A stretch of 64,000 nt of DNA from Thiolapillus brandeum (GTDB taxonomy: Bacteria > Pseudomonadota > Gammaproteobacteria > Chromatiales > Chromatiaceae), in the NCBI RefSeq assembly GCF_000828615.1, contig NZ_AP012273.1:62001-126000 (forward strand), given 5' to 3'. The notes under the pieces are model-generated. The model did no database searches and had not been told where the DNA came from. It saw only the letters and a list, made by a program, of their open reading frames with translations. Of the stretch, positions 17,059 through 26,810 are shown one piece after another. A program made the position numbers and the translations under genes. Numbering within the stretch: the stretch's first letter is position 1; every line of letters starts with the position of its first letter.

Positions 17059-18942
17059 ATGAGACTGCAAAGAGCTTATCGACCGGATATCGATGGTTTG
17101 CGTGGCGTCGCAGTGCTTGCAATCCTTTTCTATCATATCGGATGGGATTGGGCGCCAGGAGGATTCGTTGGGGTCGATGTCTTTTTCGTGATTTCCGGTT
17201 TTCTCATTACGAGAAACATACTCTATGATATTGGCGCAGGGAAGTTCACGTTCAAAAGATTCTATGTAAAACGAATTCGCCGCCTCTTTCCTGCGTTATT
17301 CTTAACGCTGGCTGTCACGTTGAGCGTAGGGATCTGGTTGTTTTCTCCAGCCGAGCTGGAGCGTCTTGCCCAATCCACCCTGTATGCGCTTTTTTCGGTT
17401 TCGAATTTTTTCTTTTGGGGAGAATCCGGTTATTTCAATCCGGATGCCTTTACCAAGCCTTTGTTGCACACCTGGTCCCTGGGTGTGGAGGAGCAGTATT
17501 ACCTGATCTGGCCTTCCATTGTGTTGGGATTGACTCTGATCAGGAAGCCTGTCGCTCTGGCGTCGGTATTACTGGCGCTTTGTGGTTTGTCCCTGGCACT
17601 GAATATAGGGTTTATCGATACTGAACCGGAAGCAGTTTTCTTTCTTCTGCCATTTCGGGTTTTCGAATTTGTTTTCGGGGCTGCCTGTGTATGGATCACT
17701 ATCAATGCCCCTCTGGGGGGTAAGCTGAGTGAGTTGGCGGTCATCACAGGTTTGGCCATGATTGCCTGGGCGGTAGCCAACTACGATCATTCCATACCAT
17801 TTCCCGGTATCAATGCGTTGCTTCCTTGTGCCGGTGCGGCACTGGTGATTCTGGGAGGAAAGGCCGTTTATTCAGGTAGGCTCTTACGTGCCAGGTTGTT
17901 GGTCGGTATAGGGTTGATTTCATACTCGGTGTATCTGCTTCATTGGCCCTTGATCGTGTACTATCGGTACTTGACCATGCAGGAGATGAATGGGTTGCAG
18001 CAAAGTATATTGCTTCTCATTGCGCTGCTGGGTGGTTGGCTTATGTGGCGATTCGTAGAACAGCCTTTCAGAAGCAAAGGTGCGTTTTCCAAAACGGCCT
18101 GGGGCCAGAAATTGGTATGGGTGCCTTTGTCAATGTCCGTGTTGATAGTGGCAGCGGGCGCAACTTGGGCGAACAAGGGATTTCCCGGGCGCTATCCCAA
18201 TGAACTGTTTATGTCTTCGAAACAAATCGCGGCAGAACGGTCCAGGTACTGGAAGCAGGTGACCAATAAGGATTCCAGGTTGTTACAGGGTGATCCTGAT
18301 GCAAAGCATGTGATCGTCATGGGGAATTCACATGCCATCGACTTGGTGTACGCGTTGAGGGGTGCTGGCTCAAGGATTGATTTTGACTTTCTCAATACAT
18401 CCCATAGATGTTTTAACTTTGGTACGCCAAGGACTGAGCAGGATGCCGCTCTGTGTAGCCAGTTGCTGGAGCAAAATTACCATGCTGCATGGGATGGCGT
18501 GGACGCGGTGTATTTGCATGACAGCTGGTCCCGGTTCGATGGCCCAGACTTGAGAAAACGGCTGCTGGAGATCCGGGCGTTGACGGATGCACCGATTTAC
18601 GTCTTTGGGCCAAAGATGACATTCAGGAAAGATGTGTTGGCTATTGCCAGGGCGCATATGCGGCTGCAAACATTGAACGAGTATGGAATGAGGTTTGCCT
18701 TCAGGAAAAACAGAAAACAGATCAATGACTCGTTGAGACACTTGTTGGCCGACGATTTCTTCAGGAAGAGAAACATATTCTTTGTAGATGTGCTTTCCGC
18801 GCAGTGTGGCGAAAGTATTGAGGCCTGCGATATCTTGTCGGATGATGGAAAATTCATGTATTTTGATGCGGAGCATTTTTCCCGCGAGGGTGCCATGATC
18901 GCAGGCCTGAAAATAAGGCGTTTATATCCAGAGCTATTCTGA
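17059..18942 (+). CDS. OafA/YrhL-type acyltransferase with SGNH domain
   Basis: 627 residues. The N-terminal acyltransferase-3 integral membrane domain spans about 1-345 (RPDIDGLRGVAVLAILFYH with the catalytic His, FFVISGFLI, SLGVEEQYYLIWP). A C-terminal SGNH-hydrolase domain follows (MGNSHAIDLVYAL containing the catalytic Ser; DAEHFSREG with the Asp/His pair). Such proteins O-acetylate lipopolysaccharide or exopolysaccharide. Codon use and GC are clearly lower than in the flanking genes, suggesting transfer. It stands alone on the plus strand. The exact acceptor sugar is unknown. Confidence 0.9.
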   Translation: MRLQRAYRPDIDGLRGVAVLAILFYHIGWDWAPGGFVGVDVFFVISGFLITRNILYDIGAGKFTFKRFYVKRIRRLFPALFLTLAVTLSVGIWLFSPAELERLAQSTLYALFSVSNFFFWGESGYFNPDAFTKPLLHTWSLGVEEQYYLIWPSIVLGLTLIRKPVALASVLLALCGLSLALNIGFIDTEPEAVFFLLPFRVFEFVFGAACVWITINAPLGGKLSELAVITGLAMIAWAVANYDHSIPFPGINALLPCAGAALVILGGKAVYSGRLLRARLLVGIGLISYSVYLLHWPLIVYYRYLTMQEMNGLQQSILLLIALLGGWLMWRFVEQPFRSKGAFSKTAWGQKLVWVPLSMSVLIVAAGATWANKGFPGRYPNELFMSSKQIAAERSRYWKQVTNKDSRLLQGDPDAKHVIVMGNSHAIDLVYALRGAGSRIDFDFLNTSHRCFNFGTPRTEQDAALCSQLLEQNYHAAWDGVDAVYLHDSWSRFDGPDLRKRLLEIRALTDAPIYVFGPKMTFRKDVLAIARAHMRLQTLNEYGMRFAFRKNRKQINDSLRHLLADDFFRKRNIFFVDVLSAQCGESIEACDILSDDGKFMYFDAEHFSREGAMIAGLKIRRLYPELF

Positions 18943-19028
18943 ACAACGGAGGAAAGACGAAGTCACATTTTTGTCTTTCCGAGAGGAAAAAGGCCACAGA
19001 ATGGCTCCCTCGATATCCTGTCAAATGG

Positions 19029-20027
19029 TTAGCCCGTCATCAACACCATCTTACCCAGGGTATGACCGTCCTCGATGAGGCGGTGGGCGAGGGGAGCTTC
19101 TTCCAGTTGCAGTATGCGGCTCACATGCGTCTTGAGCCGGCCTTCGCTCATCCATTCGCCGCCCAGGCGCAGTATCTCTCCCTGATGGGCGAGAGCCTCC
19201 CGCAGATCCTTGAGGGCCGGTGTCAGCATCAGGGTGAAGGCGATGCTCAGATTGCGGTTGCGCGCTTCGGCGGTCACCAGCCCCTCACCAGGGTCCAGGA
19301 TGGTGACGATGCTGCCGTATTCCCGGATCAGGGGCAATGACTGACGGAAGGTTTCCGGTCCCACGGTATCGAAGACCAGATCCACGCCCCGGCCTTCCGT
19401 GTGTTCCATGACGATGGCTTCCAGGTCGTCTGTCCGGTAGTTGACCACGATATCGGCGCCCAGCTCACGGACGAAATCCGCCTTTTCCGCTGAACTTACT
19501 GTGGTGATGACCCGGGCGCCGCGTATTTTCGCCAACTGAATGGCGATATGGCCCACGCCGCCGGCACCTGCGTGAATGAGTACGGTCTGGCCTTCTTCCA
19601 GGCGGCCACGATCATAAAGAGCCTCCCAGGCGGTGATCAGGGCCAGGGGCGTAGCGCCGACCTCCGGAAAATTGATGCGTGCGGGCATGAATTCCGCCCG
19701 GCATTCGTCCAGCACCGTGAACTGGGCGTAGTTGCCCTGCTCCCGGCCCAGCCCTCCATGGCAGAACCAGACCTTGTCACCGGGTTGGAAGCGGGTTACT
19801 TCATCGCCGATGGCCACGACTTCACCAGCGCCATCGCAGCCCAGGATGGCCGGAGGGGTGGCGCCGTAGAAAAGCCCCCGGGCGCGCAGCTTGGTGTCGA
19901 TGGGATTGATCCCGGCAGTGTGCAAGCGCACCTTGATCTGTGTTGGGCGGCTGATCGGCGGTTCCGGCAGTTCCTGGAGATCCAGTACCTCCGGCCCGCC
20001 GGTGTCGGTCATGACGACTGCTTTCAT
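19029..20027 (-). CDS. NAD(P)-dependent quinone oxidoreductase, zinc-less MDR family
   Basis: 332 residues of the medium-chain dehydrogenase/reductase superfamily. GroES-like N-terminal domain (GINPIDTKLRARG), GCDGAGEVVAIG, and nucleotide-binding HAGAGGVGHIAIQLAKIRGA followed by GADIVVNY. The structural-zinc cysteine cluster of alcohol dehydrogenases is missing, which places it with QOR/zeta-crystallin-type reductases. It probably reduces quinones or alpha,beta-unsaturated carbonyls. It is divergent from the next gene, with starts only 43 bp apart. Confidence 0.88.
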   Translation of the reverse strand: MKAVVMTDTGGPEVLDLQELPEPPISRPTQIKVRLHTAGINPIDTKLRARGLFYGATPPAILGCDGAGEVVAIGDEVTRFQPGDKVWFCHGGLGREQGNYAQFTVLDECRAEFMPARINFPEVGATPLALITAWEALYDRGRLEEGQTVLIHAGAGGVGHIAIQLAKIRGARVITTVSSAEKADFVRELGADIVVNYRTDDLEAIVMEHTEGRGVDLVFDTVGPETFRQSLPLIREYGSIVTILDPGEGLVTAEARNRNLSIAFTLMLTPALKDLREALAHQGEILRLGGEWMSEGRLKTHVSRILQLEEAPLAHRLIEDGHTLGKMVLMTG

Positions 20028-20070
20028 GATGTCTCCTGATTCTGAATCCCGATTCTGTTATCTTCCACGC

Positions 20071-20703
20071 ATGAAAGATTCCATGCAAGCCATTGTTGAA
20101 TTGCAGTCCCTGCTCCGGGAATGCCGCTGTTGCAAGGATATGATTCCCCCCGTGGTGGTGGGAAGGCCCGTGGTATCACCGGTGATATCCATCGGTCAGG
20201 CCCCGGGGGACAGGGAAGGCCTGGCGGGCAAGCCCTTTGCCTGGACGGCAGGCAAAACCCTGTTCAAATGGTTTGCCACCCTGGGGGTGGATGAGGAAAG
20301 TTACCGGAGCCGGGTGTACATGGCCGCGGTCTGCCGTTGTTTTCCCGGCAAGAACCCCAAGGGAGGAGACCGGGTGCCCAACCAGCAGGAAATTGCGGCA
20401 TGTTCCGCTTGGCTGGAACAGGAGTTCTCTCTCCTGCAACCACGCCTGGTGATTCCTGTAGGCAAGCTGGCAATTGCCCGGATCATGCCGGTGGGAAAAC
20501 TTACGGATGTCGTGGGCCGCCAATTTGAAAAGCAGCTTTGGGGAGTGCCTGTCAGCGTGATACCCTTGCCGCACCCTTCCGGCGTGTCCACCTGGCATCG
20601 TACGGAACCGGGGCAAAGCCTGTTGATGCAGGCACTGGATCTGATTGGGCGGCATTCCGCCTGGCAGGCGACTTTTCCAACCAACAAACCGGGGCAGGCA
20701 TGA
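20071..20703 (+). CDS. Uracil-DNA glycosylase superfamily protein
   Basis: 210 residues. Motif 1, SIGQAPGDREGLAGKPFAWTAG split over the active-site loop, and motif 2, PHPSGVSTWHR, are those of the UDG superfamily family 4/5 type rather than of Ung. Cysteines at CRCC near the N-terminus, CRC in the middle and AAC further on could ligate a 4Fe-4S cluster as in family-4 enzymes. The start ATG at 20071 (MKDSMQAIVEL) is chosen; the frame upstream overlaps the divergent reductase. The stop overlaps the following gene. Confidence 0.82.
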   Translation: MKDSMQAIVELQSLLRECRCCKDMIPPVVVGRPVVSPVISIGQAPGDREGLAGKPFAWTAGKTLFKWFATLGVDEESYRSRVYMAAVCRCFPGKNPKGGDRVPNQQEIAACSAWLEQEFSLLQPRLVIPVGKLAIARIMPVGKLTDVVGRQFEKQLWGVPVSVIPLPHPSGVSTWHRTEPGQSLLMQALDLIGRHSAWQATFPTNKPGQA

Positions 20704-21278
20704 GTGTAGAGGAAGAATTACAGGAACGCAGCGGCGGCCGCTGTGAACTCTGTGGCAGTGAAAGTGAACTGGCGGTATATCCCATTCCCCCTGATGGCGA
20801 TGAGCGCGCCGACCGGTCTGTGCTTTTATGCGCGGTCTGTCAGAGCCAGATCGAAGATCCTGAAACCGTTGATCCCAATCACTGGCGCTGTCTCAATGAC
20901 AGCATGTGGAGCCAGGTGCCCGCAGTGCAGGTCATGGCCTGGCGCATGCTCACGCGTCTGAGCAGCGAGGGCTGGCCCCAGGATCTTCTGGACATGCTGT
21001 ATCTCGATGACGAGATCCTGGCCTGGGCTCAGGCAGGAGAAGCGGCTGATGACGAGGATGCCGTGCAGCATCTGGACAGCAATGGTGCGTTGCTGCAGGC
21101 GGGTGATACGGTGGTGCTGATCAAGGATCTTAACGTCAAAGGCGCCAATTTTACGGCCAAGCGGGGTACGCCAGTGCGGAACATCTCTCTGGTGCGGGAC
21201 AACCCGGAGCAGATCGAGGGTCGGGTGAATGGCCAGCAGATCGTGATTCTGACCCGGTTCGTGAAGAAATCCGGTTGA
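20700..21278 (+). CDS. PhnA/YjdM-like zinc-ribbon protein, long form
   Basis: 192 residues. An N-terminal CELCGSESEL...LLCAVC zinc ribbon, a middle helical region and a C-terminal SH3-like PhnA domain (GDTVVLIKDLNVKGANFTAK, GTPVRNISLV). The name comes from a phosphonate operon, but this family has no proven role in phosphonate breakdown and no phn gene is nearby. It overlaps the glycosylase-family gene by ATGA, so the two form an operon. Confidence 0.85.
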   Translation: MSVEEELQERSGGRCELCGSESELAVYPIPPDGDERADRSVLLCAVCQSQIEDPETVDPNHWRCLNDSMWSQVPAVQVMAWRMLTRLSSEGWPQDLLDMLYLDDEILAWAQAGEAADDEDAVQHLDSNGALLQAGDTVVLIKDLNVKGANFTAKRGTPVRNISLVRDNPEQIEGRVNGQQIVILTRFVKKSG

Positions 21279-21309
21279 GGGCCAGGCTTTCAGCCTCGGG
21301 GCTGCTGGC

Positions 21310-21666
21310 TCAGGAAGCTCTTTGTCCCGATGGCGTGCAGACGCCCTGGGGCACCAGATGGGCCAGGGGCAGCCAGGCGAGAATGCCTGCGGCATCTGCA
21401 ATCATGTCGGCAACGGAGAAAAAACGGTCAGGGACGAAATACTGTAGGCACTCCAGGCCAATGCCATAGGCCATCAGCCACAGGCCATGACGCCAGCCGA
21501 AACCGTTTTCCGGCCAGCCCGCATGGGCCAGCGCCGCCAGGAAAAGGAACACCAGGGCATGGCCCAGTTTGTCGTTGATGTATTCCTGGATGACGTCCGG
21601 CAAGGGGGTCAGGGCCATGTAGGTGATGATCAGCAAGGCCAGGCCGAGGAACAGCCTGGCCCCCAT
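21310..21666 (-). CDS. VanZ-like membrane protein
   Basis: 118 residues with about four hydrophobic segments (LFLGLALLIITYMALTP, GHALVFLFLAALAH, GLWLMAYGIGLECLQYF, ADMIADAAGILAWLPL). The pattern NDKLGHALVFLFLA...G.ECLQ...R.FS..DMIAD is that of the VanZ-like family. Its function outside glycopeptide resistance is unknown. Start ATG at 21666 (MGARLFLG). It follows purD on the same strand after 20 bp and may be co-transcribed. Confidence 0.83.
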   Translation of the reverse strand: MGARLFLGLALLIITYMALTPLPDVIQEYINDKLGHALVFLFLAALAHAGWPENGFGWRHGLWLMAYGIGLECLQYFVPDRFFSVADMIADAAGILAWLPLAHLVPQGVCTPSGQRAS

Positions 21667-21686
21667 CTGGTTACACCGGCAGTTGC

Positions 21687-22979
21687 TCACTTGTCCTTTT
21701 GTTCCCGGGCAACCGCCCGGTAGCCGATATCCTTGCGGTACTGCATGTTGTTCCAGCGGATTTTTTCCGCCAGGGCGTAAGCCTTCTTCTGCGCCTGGGT
21801 GACATTCTCGCCCAGAGCGGTTACGCATAGCACCCGGCCACCAGCGGTAACGATATTGCCGTCCTGTTCTGCCGTGCCGGCATGAAAGACCTTGGCGTCC
21901 GGTGAGTCTTGTTCCGGCAGGCCTTCGATGACATCGCCGGTTTCATAGCTGCCGGGATAGCCACCTGCTGCGAGAACGACGCCCAGGGCGGCGCGGAAGT
22001 CCCATTCCGTCTGTTCCTCGTCCAGCTTGCCTTCCAGGGCAGCCAGGCAGTGAGCCACCAGGTCGGATTGCATACGCATCATGATGGGCTGGGTCTCGGG
22101 ATCGCCGAAGCGGCAGTTGTATTCCATGACCTTGGGATTGCCTTCGGCGTCGATCATCACCCCGGCATACAGGAAGCCTGTGTATGGGGTGCCATCCGCC
22201 TTCATTCCGGCGATGGTGGGTTCAATGATCTGGGCCATGATCTTCCTGTGCATGTCCTCGTTGACCACCGGGGCGGGGGAATAGGCACCCATGCCGCCGG
22301 TGTTGGGGCCGCTGTCACCGTCCAGAGCCGCCTTGTGATCCTGGGAGGAGGCCATGGCGAGGACATGATTGCCGTCGGCCATGACAATGAAGCTGGCTTC
22401 CTCGCCGTTGAGGAATTCCTCGATGACCACCTTGTGTCCGGCTTCACCGAAGGCATTGCCGGAGAGCATGTCGCGTACGGTATCTTCTGCGGTCTTCATG
22501 TCATGGGCGAGGATCACCCCCTTGCCCGCCGCCAGGCCATCGGCCTTGATGACGATGGGCGCGCCCATCTTGTACAGGTACTCCAGGGCTTCGTCCACGT
22601 CGGAGAAGGTGCCGTAGGCGGCGGTGGGGATCTCGTGGCGGGCCATGAAATCCTTGGCGAAGGCCTTGGAGCCCTCCAGGCGGGCGACGCGCTTGGTGGG
22701 GCCGAAGCACTTAAGGCCCGCAGCGGTGAAGATATCCACGATGCCAGCCACCAGGGGCTGCTCGGGGCCGACGATGGTCAGGCCGATATCCTTCTGCAGG
22801 GCAAAGTCGCGCAGGGCCTTGGGGTCATCTGCGGCAAGGTCCACGTTCTCGACCTTGTCTTCAGCCCCGGTACCGGCGTTGCCGGGAGCCACATAAACCT
22901 TGTCGGTCAGGGGTGACTGGGCCGCTTTCCAGGCCAGGGCGTGTTCCCGGCCTCCACCACCTACGATGAGAATATTCAT
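21687..22979 (-). CDS. purD: Phosphoribosylamine-glycine ligase
   Basis: 430-residue ATP-grasp enzyme of purine synthesis (GAR synthetase). It starts [18 protein letters not shown], with [42 protein letters not shown] and [12 protein letters not shown]. The start is ATG 22979; the longer frame runs into purH. It lies 13 bp after purH in a purH-purD unit. Confidence 0.96.
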   Translation of the reverse strand: MNILIVGGGGREHALAWKAAQSPLTDKVYVAPGNAGTGAEDKVENVDLAADDPKALRDFALQKDIGLTIVGPEQPLVAGIVDIFTAAGLKCFGPTKRVARLEGSKAFAKDFMARHEIPTAAYGTFSDVDEALEYLYKMGAPIVIKADGLAAGKGVILAHDMKTAEDTVRDMLSGNAFGEAGHKVVIEEFLNGEEASFIVMADGNHVLAMASSQDHKAALDGDSGPNTGGMGAYSPAPVVNEDMHRKIMAQIIEPTIAGMKADGTPYTGFLYAGVMIDAEGNPKVMEYNCRFGDPETQPIMMRMQSDLVAHCLAALEGKLDEEQTEWDFRAALGVVLAAGGYPGSYETGDVIEGLPEQDSPDAKVFHAGTAEQDGNIVTAGGRVLCVTALGENVTQAQKKAYALAEKIRWNNMQYRKDIGYRAVAREQKDK

Positions 22980-22992
22980 ATCGGTTCTCTCC

Positions 22993-24555
22993 TCAGTGCC
23001 TGAAATGGCGCATACCGGTAAAGACCATGGCCATGCCGTGCTCGTTGGCAGCGGCGATGACTTCTTCGTCACGCATGGAGCCACCCGGCTGAATCACTGC
23101 TGCGATACCGGCCTGGGCCGCATTGTCGATGCCATCGCGGAACGGGAAGAAGGCATCCGAGGCCATTACCGAGCCTGGCACTTCCAGCCCCGCGTGCTCG
23201 GCTTTGATGCCGGCAATACGCGCAGAGTTGACCCGGCTCATCTGACCGGCTCCCACGCCAATGGTCATGTTGTTCTTACCATAGACGATGGCGTTGGATT
23301 TTACGAATTTTGCCACTCGCCAGGTGAACAGCAGATCGGCCATTTCCTGTTCCGTGGGTTGCCGTTCCGTGACCACCTTCAGCTCGTTGTACAGGGACAG
23401 ATCCGCGTCCTGCACCAGGAGGCCGCCATTAACGCGTTTGAAATCAAGGCGTTGTGCGGGCTCTTTGGGCCATTGTCCGCATGCCAGCAGACGTACGTTC
23501 TTTTTCGTGGCCACGATCTCTGCTGCCTCGGCGGATACTTCGGGAGCAATGATCACTTCCACGAACTGGCGTTCCACGATGGCCTGGGCAGTGGTGGCGT
23601 CCAGTTCGCCATTGAAGGCGATGATGCCGCCGAAGGCGGATTCGGGATCCGTGGCGTAGGCCTGGTCATAGGCTTCCAGGAGACTGCTGCCGATGGCCAC
23701 GCCACAGGGATTGGCGTGCTTGACGATAACGCAGGCCGGGCCTTCGCTGAACTGCTTCACGCATTCCAGGGCAGCGTCCGTGTCACCGATGTTGTTATAG
23801 GACAGTTCCTTGCCCTGGAGCTGGCGGGCGGTGGCGATACAGGCTTCCTGCACATCGTCCTCGCGGAAGAAGGCGGCCTTCTGATGGGGGTTCTCTCCGT
23901 AGCGCATGGTTTGCACCTGGCGGTACTGGAGATTGATGGTGTCGGGGAAATCCTGCTTCCCGCCACCAGGAACGATGGTGCCCAGATAATTGGCAATGGC
24001 GCCATCATAGCGGGCCGTGTGTTCGAAGGTCTTCACCGCCAGACGGAAGCGGAAATCGTCGTCCAGTGCATTGCCGTTGTTCTTCATCTCGGACAGAATC
24101 AGGGCGTAGTCGGCAGGATCCACCACCACGGCAACATCCTTATGGTTCTTGGCGGCGGCACGGATCATGGTGGGGCCACCAATGTCGATGTTCTCGATAG
24201 CCGTGGCCAGGTCGCAATCCGGATTGGCGATGGTCTTTTCGAAGGGATAGAGGTTTACCGCCACCAGGTCGATGGGGCCGATGCCATGTTCTTTCATCAC
24301 AGCGTCATCCGTGCCCCGGCGGCCAAGGATACCGCCGTGGATCTTCGGATGCAGGGTCTTCACCCGGCCATCCATCATTTCCGGGAAGCCGGTGTAATCA
24401 CCAACCTCTGTAACGGGGATGCCGTTATCGGCCAGGAGTTTGGCGGTGCCGCCCGTGGAAAGGATCTCCACCCCGGCCTGGTTCAGGCCCTGGGCGAATT
24501 CCACGATACCTTCTTTGTCGGATACGCTGAGTAGCGCGCGGGTGATTACAGTCAT
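22993..24555 (-). CDS. purH: Bifunctional AICAR transformylase/IMP cyclohydrolase
   Basis: 520 residues. The N-terminal MGS-like cyclohydrolase domain ([43 protein letters not shown]) is followed by the AICARFT domain ([30 protein letters not shown]). Catalyses the last two steps to IMP. The order fis-purH-purD is conserved in gammaproteobacteria. Confidence 0.96.
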   Translation of the reverse strand: MTVITRALLSVSDKEGIVEFAQGLNQAGVEILSTGGTAKLLADNGIPVTEVGDYTGFPEMMDGRVKTLHPKIHGGILGRRGTDDAVMKEHGIGPIDLVAVNLYPFEKTIANPDCDLATAIENIDIGGPTMIRAAAKNHKDVAVVVDPADYALILSEMKNNGNALDDDFRFRLAVKTFEHTARYDGAIANYLGTIVPGGGKQDFPDTINLQYRQVQTMRYGENPHQKAAFFREDDVQEACIATARQLQGKELSYNNIGDTDAALECVKQFSEGPACVIVKHANPCGVAIGSSLLEAYDQAYATDPESAFGGIIAFNGELDATTAQAIVERQFVEVIIAPEVSAEAAEIVATKKNVRLLACGQWPKEPAQRLDFKRVNGGLLVQDADLSLYNELKVVTERQPTEQEMADLLFTWRVAKFVKSNAIVYGKNNMTIGVGAGQMSRVNSARIAGIKAEHAGLEVPGSVMASDAFFPFRDGIDNAAQAGIAAVIQPGGSMRDEEVIAAANEHGMAMVFTGMRHFRH

Positions 24556-24610
24556 GTCGGGATATCCTGATGGGTGTTGGAAAAAATGGAATTGGGAAGA
24601 ACGAGAGGGA

Positions 24611-24904
24611 TCAGTCGATTTCGAAGCGGGCCAGTTTCTTGCGCAGGGTGCTGCGGCTGATGCCCAGCAGACAGGCGGCCTGGGTCTGGTTGCCGCCGGT
24701 GTGTTCCATCACGGTCTGAAACAGGGGGCGCTCCACTTCTTCCATGACCATCTGGTAAATGCCGTTGGCGGCATGGCCGTCCAGCTGGGAAAAATAGGCG
24801 TTCATGGCGTCCCTGACGCAATCGGCGAGGGAGTCCTCGCGGCTTTCCCTGCCCACTATCAGCGCTTCCACTTTGCTGTCGTGGTCTTTGTCTTCAAAAC
24901 TCAT
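24611..24904 (-). CDS. fis: Nucleoid-associated regulator Fis
   Basis: 97 residues. The C-terminal helix-turn-helix [20 protein letters not shown] is the Fis DNA-binding domain. It overlaps dusB by ATGA, the conserved dusB-fis operon. Acts as a growth-phase-dependent DNA-bending regulator. Confidence 0.95.
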   Translation of the reverse strand: MSFEDKDHDSKVEALIVGRESREDSLADCVRDAMNAYFSQLDGHAANGIYQMVMEEVERPLFQTVMEHTGGNQTQAACLLGISRSTLRKKLARFEID

Positions 24905-25884
24905 GCTGCTTTATCCCCTTTGCCCCGGTCAACGAAGTAGCGTTTGACCAGATCCAACTGATCCCGGGGGCTTTCCACCCTGTTGATCTCCTGCCGAAAT
25001 TCTGCGGCCCCCCGCATCTGCCTGCTGTACCAGGCAATGTGCTTGCGTGCGATGCGTACCCCGTGCCGGGAGCCATACAGGCTGTACAAGGCGTCCAAGT
25101 GTTCCTGCAGCAGATTCCCAATCCACTGCGGTGATGGCGTTGCCAGCCGTTCTCCCCGGGCGAGGTAATGGGCGAGTTGCTGGAAGATCCAGGGCCTGCC
25201 CTGCGCAGCGCGGCCTATCATGATAGCGTCAGCGCCGGTAAATTTCAGCACCTGCTGCGCCTTTTTTTCATCATGAATGTCGCCGTTGGCCACGATGGGA
25301 ATGCTAACCGATTGTTTTACCAGACGAATGGTTTCATACTCGGCCTCCCCGGAAAACCTGCAGGCCCGGGTGCGGCCATGAATACTGAGCATCCGAACAC
25401 CGCTTTGTTCCGCAATACGGGCGATACTCAGGGCATTTCGGCTGCTCGGGTCCCAGCCCGTGCGAATTTTCAGGGTGACGGGTACCTCCACGGCAGCCAC
25501 TACCGCTTCGAGTATTTCCGCCACCAGGCGTTCGTCCCGGAGCAGGGCGGAGCCTGCCGCCACCTTGCACACCTTTTTCGCCGGGCAGCCCATGTTGATA
25601 TCGATGATCTGGGCGCCATGATCCACGTTCATTTTTGCGGCCCGGGCCATTTTTTCGGGGTCGGTACCCAGAATCTGCACGGCGATGGGAGGTTTCTCCC
25701 CTTCCCGCTGAAGGCGGGTCTGGGTTTTTCTGCTGGCCCACAGCGAAGTGTCGGCACTGATCATTTCCGAAAAGGCCAAGCTGGCGCCGAAGCGGCGGCA
25801 CAAGTTGCGGAAAGGCAGATCCGTGATGCCTGCCATGGGTGCCAGGAGCAATGGGCTCTGTAGCTGAATATCGCCAATCTTCAT
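24901..25884 (-). CDS. dusB: tRNA-dihydrouridine synthase B
   Basis: 327-residue FMN-binding TIM barrel. APMAGITDLPFR, INMGCPAKKVCK (catalytic Cys), LKIRTGW and ADAIMIGRAAQGRPWIF are diagnostic. Reduces uridine in the D-loop of tRNA. It overlaps the DUF3426 gene and fis by four bases each. Confidence 0.96.
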   Translation of the reverse strand: MKIGDIQLQSPLLLAPMAGITDLPFRNLCRRFGASLAFSEMISADTSLWASRKTQTRLQREGEKPPIAVQILGTDPEKMARAAKMNVDHGAQIIDINMGCPAKKVCKVAAGSALLRDERLVAEILEAVVAAVEVPVTLKIRTGWDPSSRNALSIARIAEQSGVRMLSIHGRTRACRFSGEAEYETIRLVKQSVSIPIVANGDIHDEKKAQQVLKFTGADAIMIGRAAQGRPWIFQQLAHYLARGERLATPSPQWIGNLLQEHLDALYSLYGSRHGVRIARKHIAWYSRQMRGAAEFRQEINRVESPRDQLDLVKRYFVDRGKGDKAA

Positions 25885-26810
25885 GAGCCGAAGGGAACCA
25901 GGTCGAGTTCGAAGCCCGAAACGCCGGGTTGGGAGGGCACCAGCAGGAGGTGTACTTCCAGGGTTTTTCCCGGAGCCAGGGGGGTGTTCCTGCGGGCCAG
26001 CTCCGGGGCATAAAGGGCCGGGGGGATGGTGCGCCGGGCCATGATCTGTTGTGCCTGGTCCAGCAGACTCAGTTGCACAGCCGGTGGCGGTTGCGGGGTT
26101 TGGCTGTCATTGCGAAGTAACAGATTCAGCCGGTAGGTGCCGGGACGGGCGCTATAGGCTTCAAAAAGCCGGTCCAGAATATGAAATGCCTGCGCCGGGG
26201 CTTGCCTGGGCAGCTGGCAATCAAAATAGGGGCAGATCCGCTCCGCCAGTTTGTGCAGCTGCGGCTGTTTCAGCAGGTTGTCTTTTTGCAGCCAGGCAAG
26301 CTGCGCGCCTGCGGCCAACCCAAGGAGAACGATCAGTAGAATGACGGAGACAGGGGTTTTTTTGCGATAACCGGGGGGCAGTGCCGGAGTGAAGGGTTCA
26401 TCGCCAGAGGGATCCCCGGGAGCTTCCGGTTGAGTTCCCGGAGCTTCCTCCGGCTCCAGGACGGAATGGCTCAGTGTGGGCTCTTCCAGAGGATGGGTAT
26501 CCGGCAAGAGGGGATCTTCTGTCACAGGATCCAGTTCCTGGAGAAACTCTGTTTCAGGAAGCTCATCGGGAGTGCTGTGTTCCTGCTGTTCCAGGCTACG
26601 CTCAAGATCCGCGAGCAGATCCTGCATTTCATCGTCAGCGGCTTCAGCTTCAGGGGGTTCCTGGGGTGGCGGAGTCCTGGTTGTCTCCCCTGTAGGAGTG
26701 GCGCGGAATACGTTGTGACATTCGCTGCATACCACCTTGCCCCCGGCTTGTTTCAGGGCTGCAGAGGGCAGATTGTAAATGACCTGGCAGTGGGGGCAGC
26801 GGACTTTCAT
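25881..26810 (-). CDS. DUF3426 membrane protein with MJ0042 zinc-ribbon
   Basis: 309 residues. An N-terminal zinc ribbon, CPHCQVIYNLPSAAL then CSECHNVF, is followed by an acidic, Pro-rich low-complexity linker (about 40-165), one membrane helix (PVSVILLIVLLGLAAGAQLAW) and a periplasmic DUF3426 domain with a beta-rich end. Commonly found between prmA and dusB; the function is unknown. It overlaps both neighbours by ATGA. Confidence 0.9.
   Translation of the reverse strand: MKVRCPHCQVIYNLPSAALKQAGGKVVCSECHNVFRATPTGETTRTPPPQEPPEAEAADDEMQDLLADLERSLEQQEHSTPDELPETEFLQELDPVTEDPLLPDTHPLEEPTLSHSVLEPEEAPGTQPEAPGDPSGDEPFTPALPPGYRKKTPVSVILLIVLLGLAAGAQLAWLQKDNLLKQPQLHKLAERICPYFDCQLPRQAPAQAFHILDRLFEAYSARPGTYRLNLLLRNDSQTPQPPPAVQLSLLDQAQQIMARRTIPPALYAPELARRNTPLAPGKTLEVHLLLVPSQPGVSGFELDLVPFGS

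Noticed and set aside
18951-18980. GGAAAGAC/GTCTTTCC inverted repeat after the acyltransferase considered as a terminator
   Set aside because: 8-bp stem with a 14-nt loop and no T run following on the plus strand; too weak to list as a feature.
22900-24534. 544-residue plus-strand open frame
   Set aside because: Antisense shadow of purH; composition biased and no family features.
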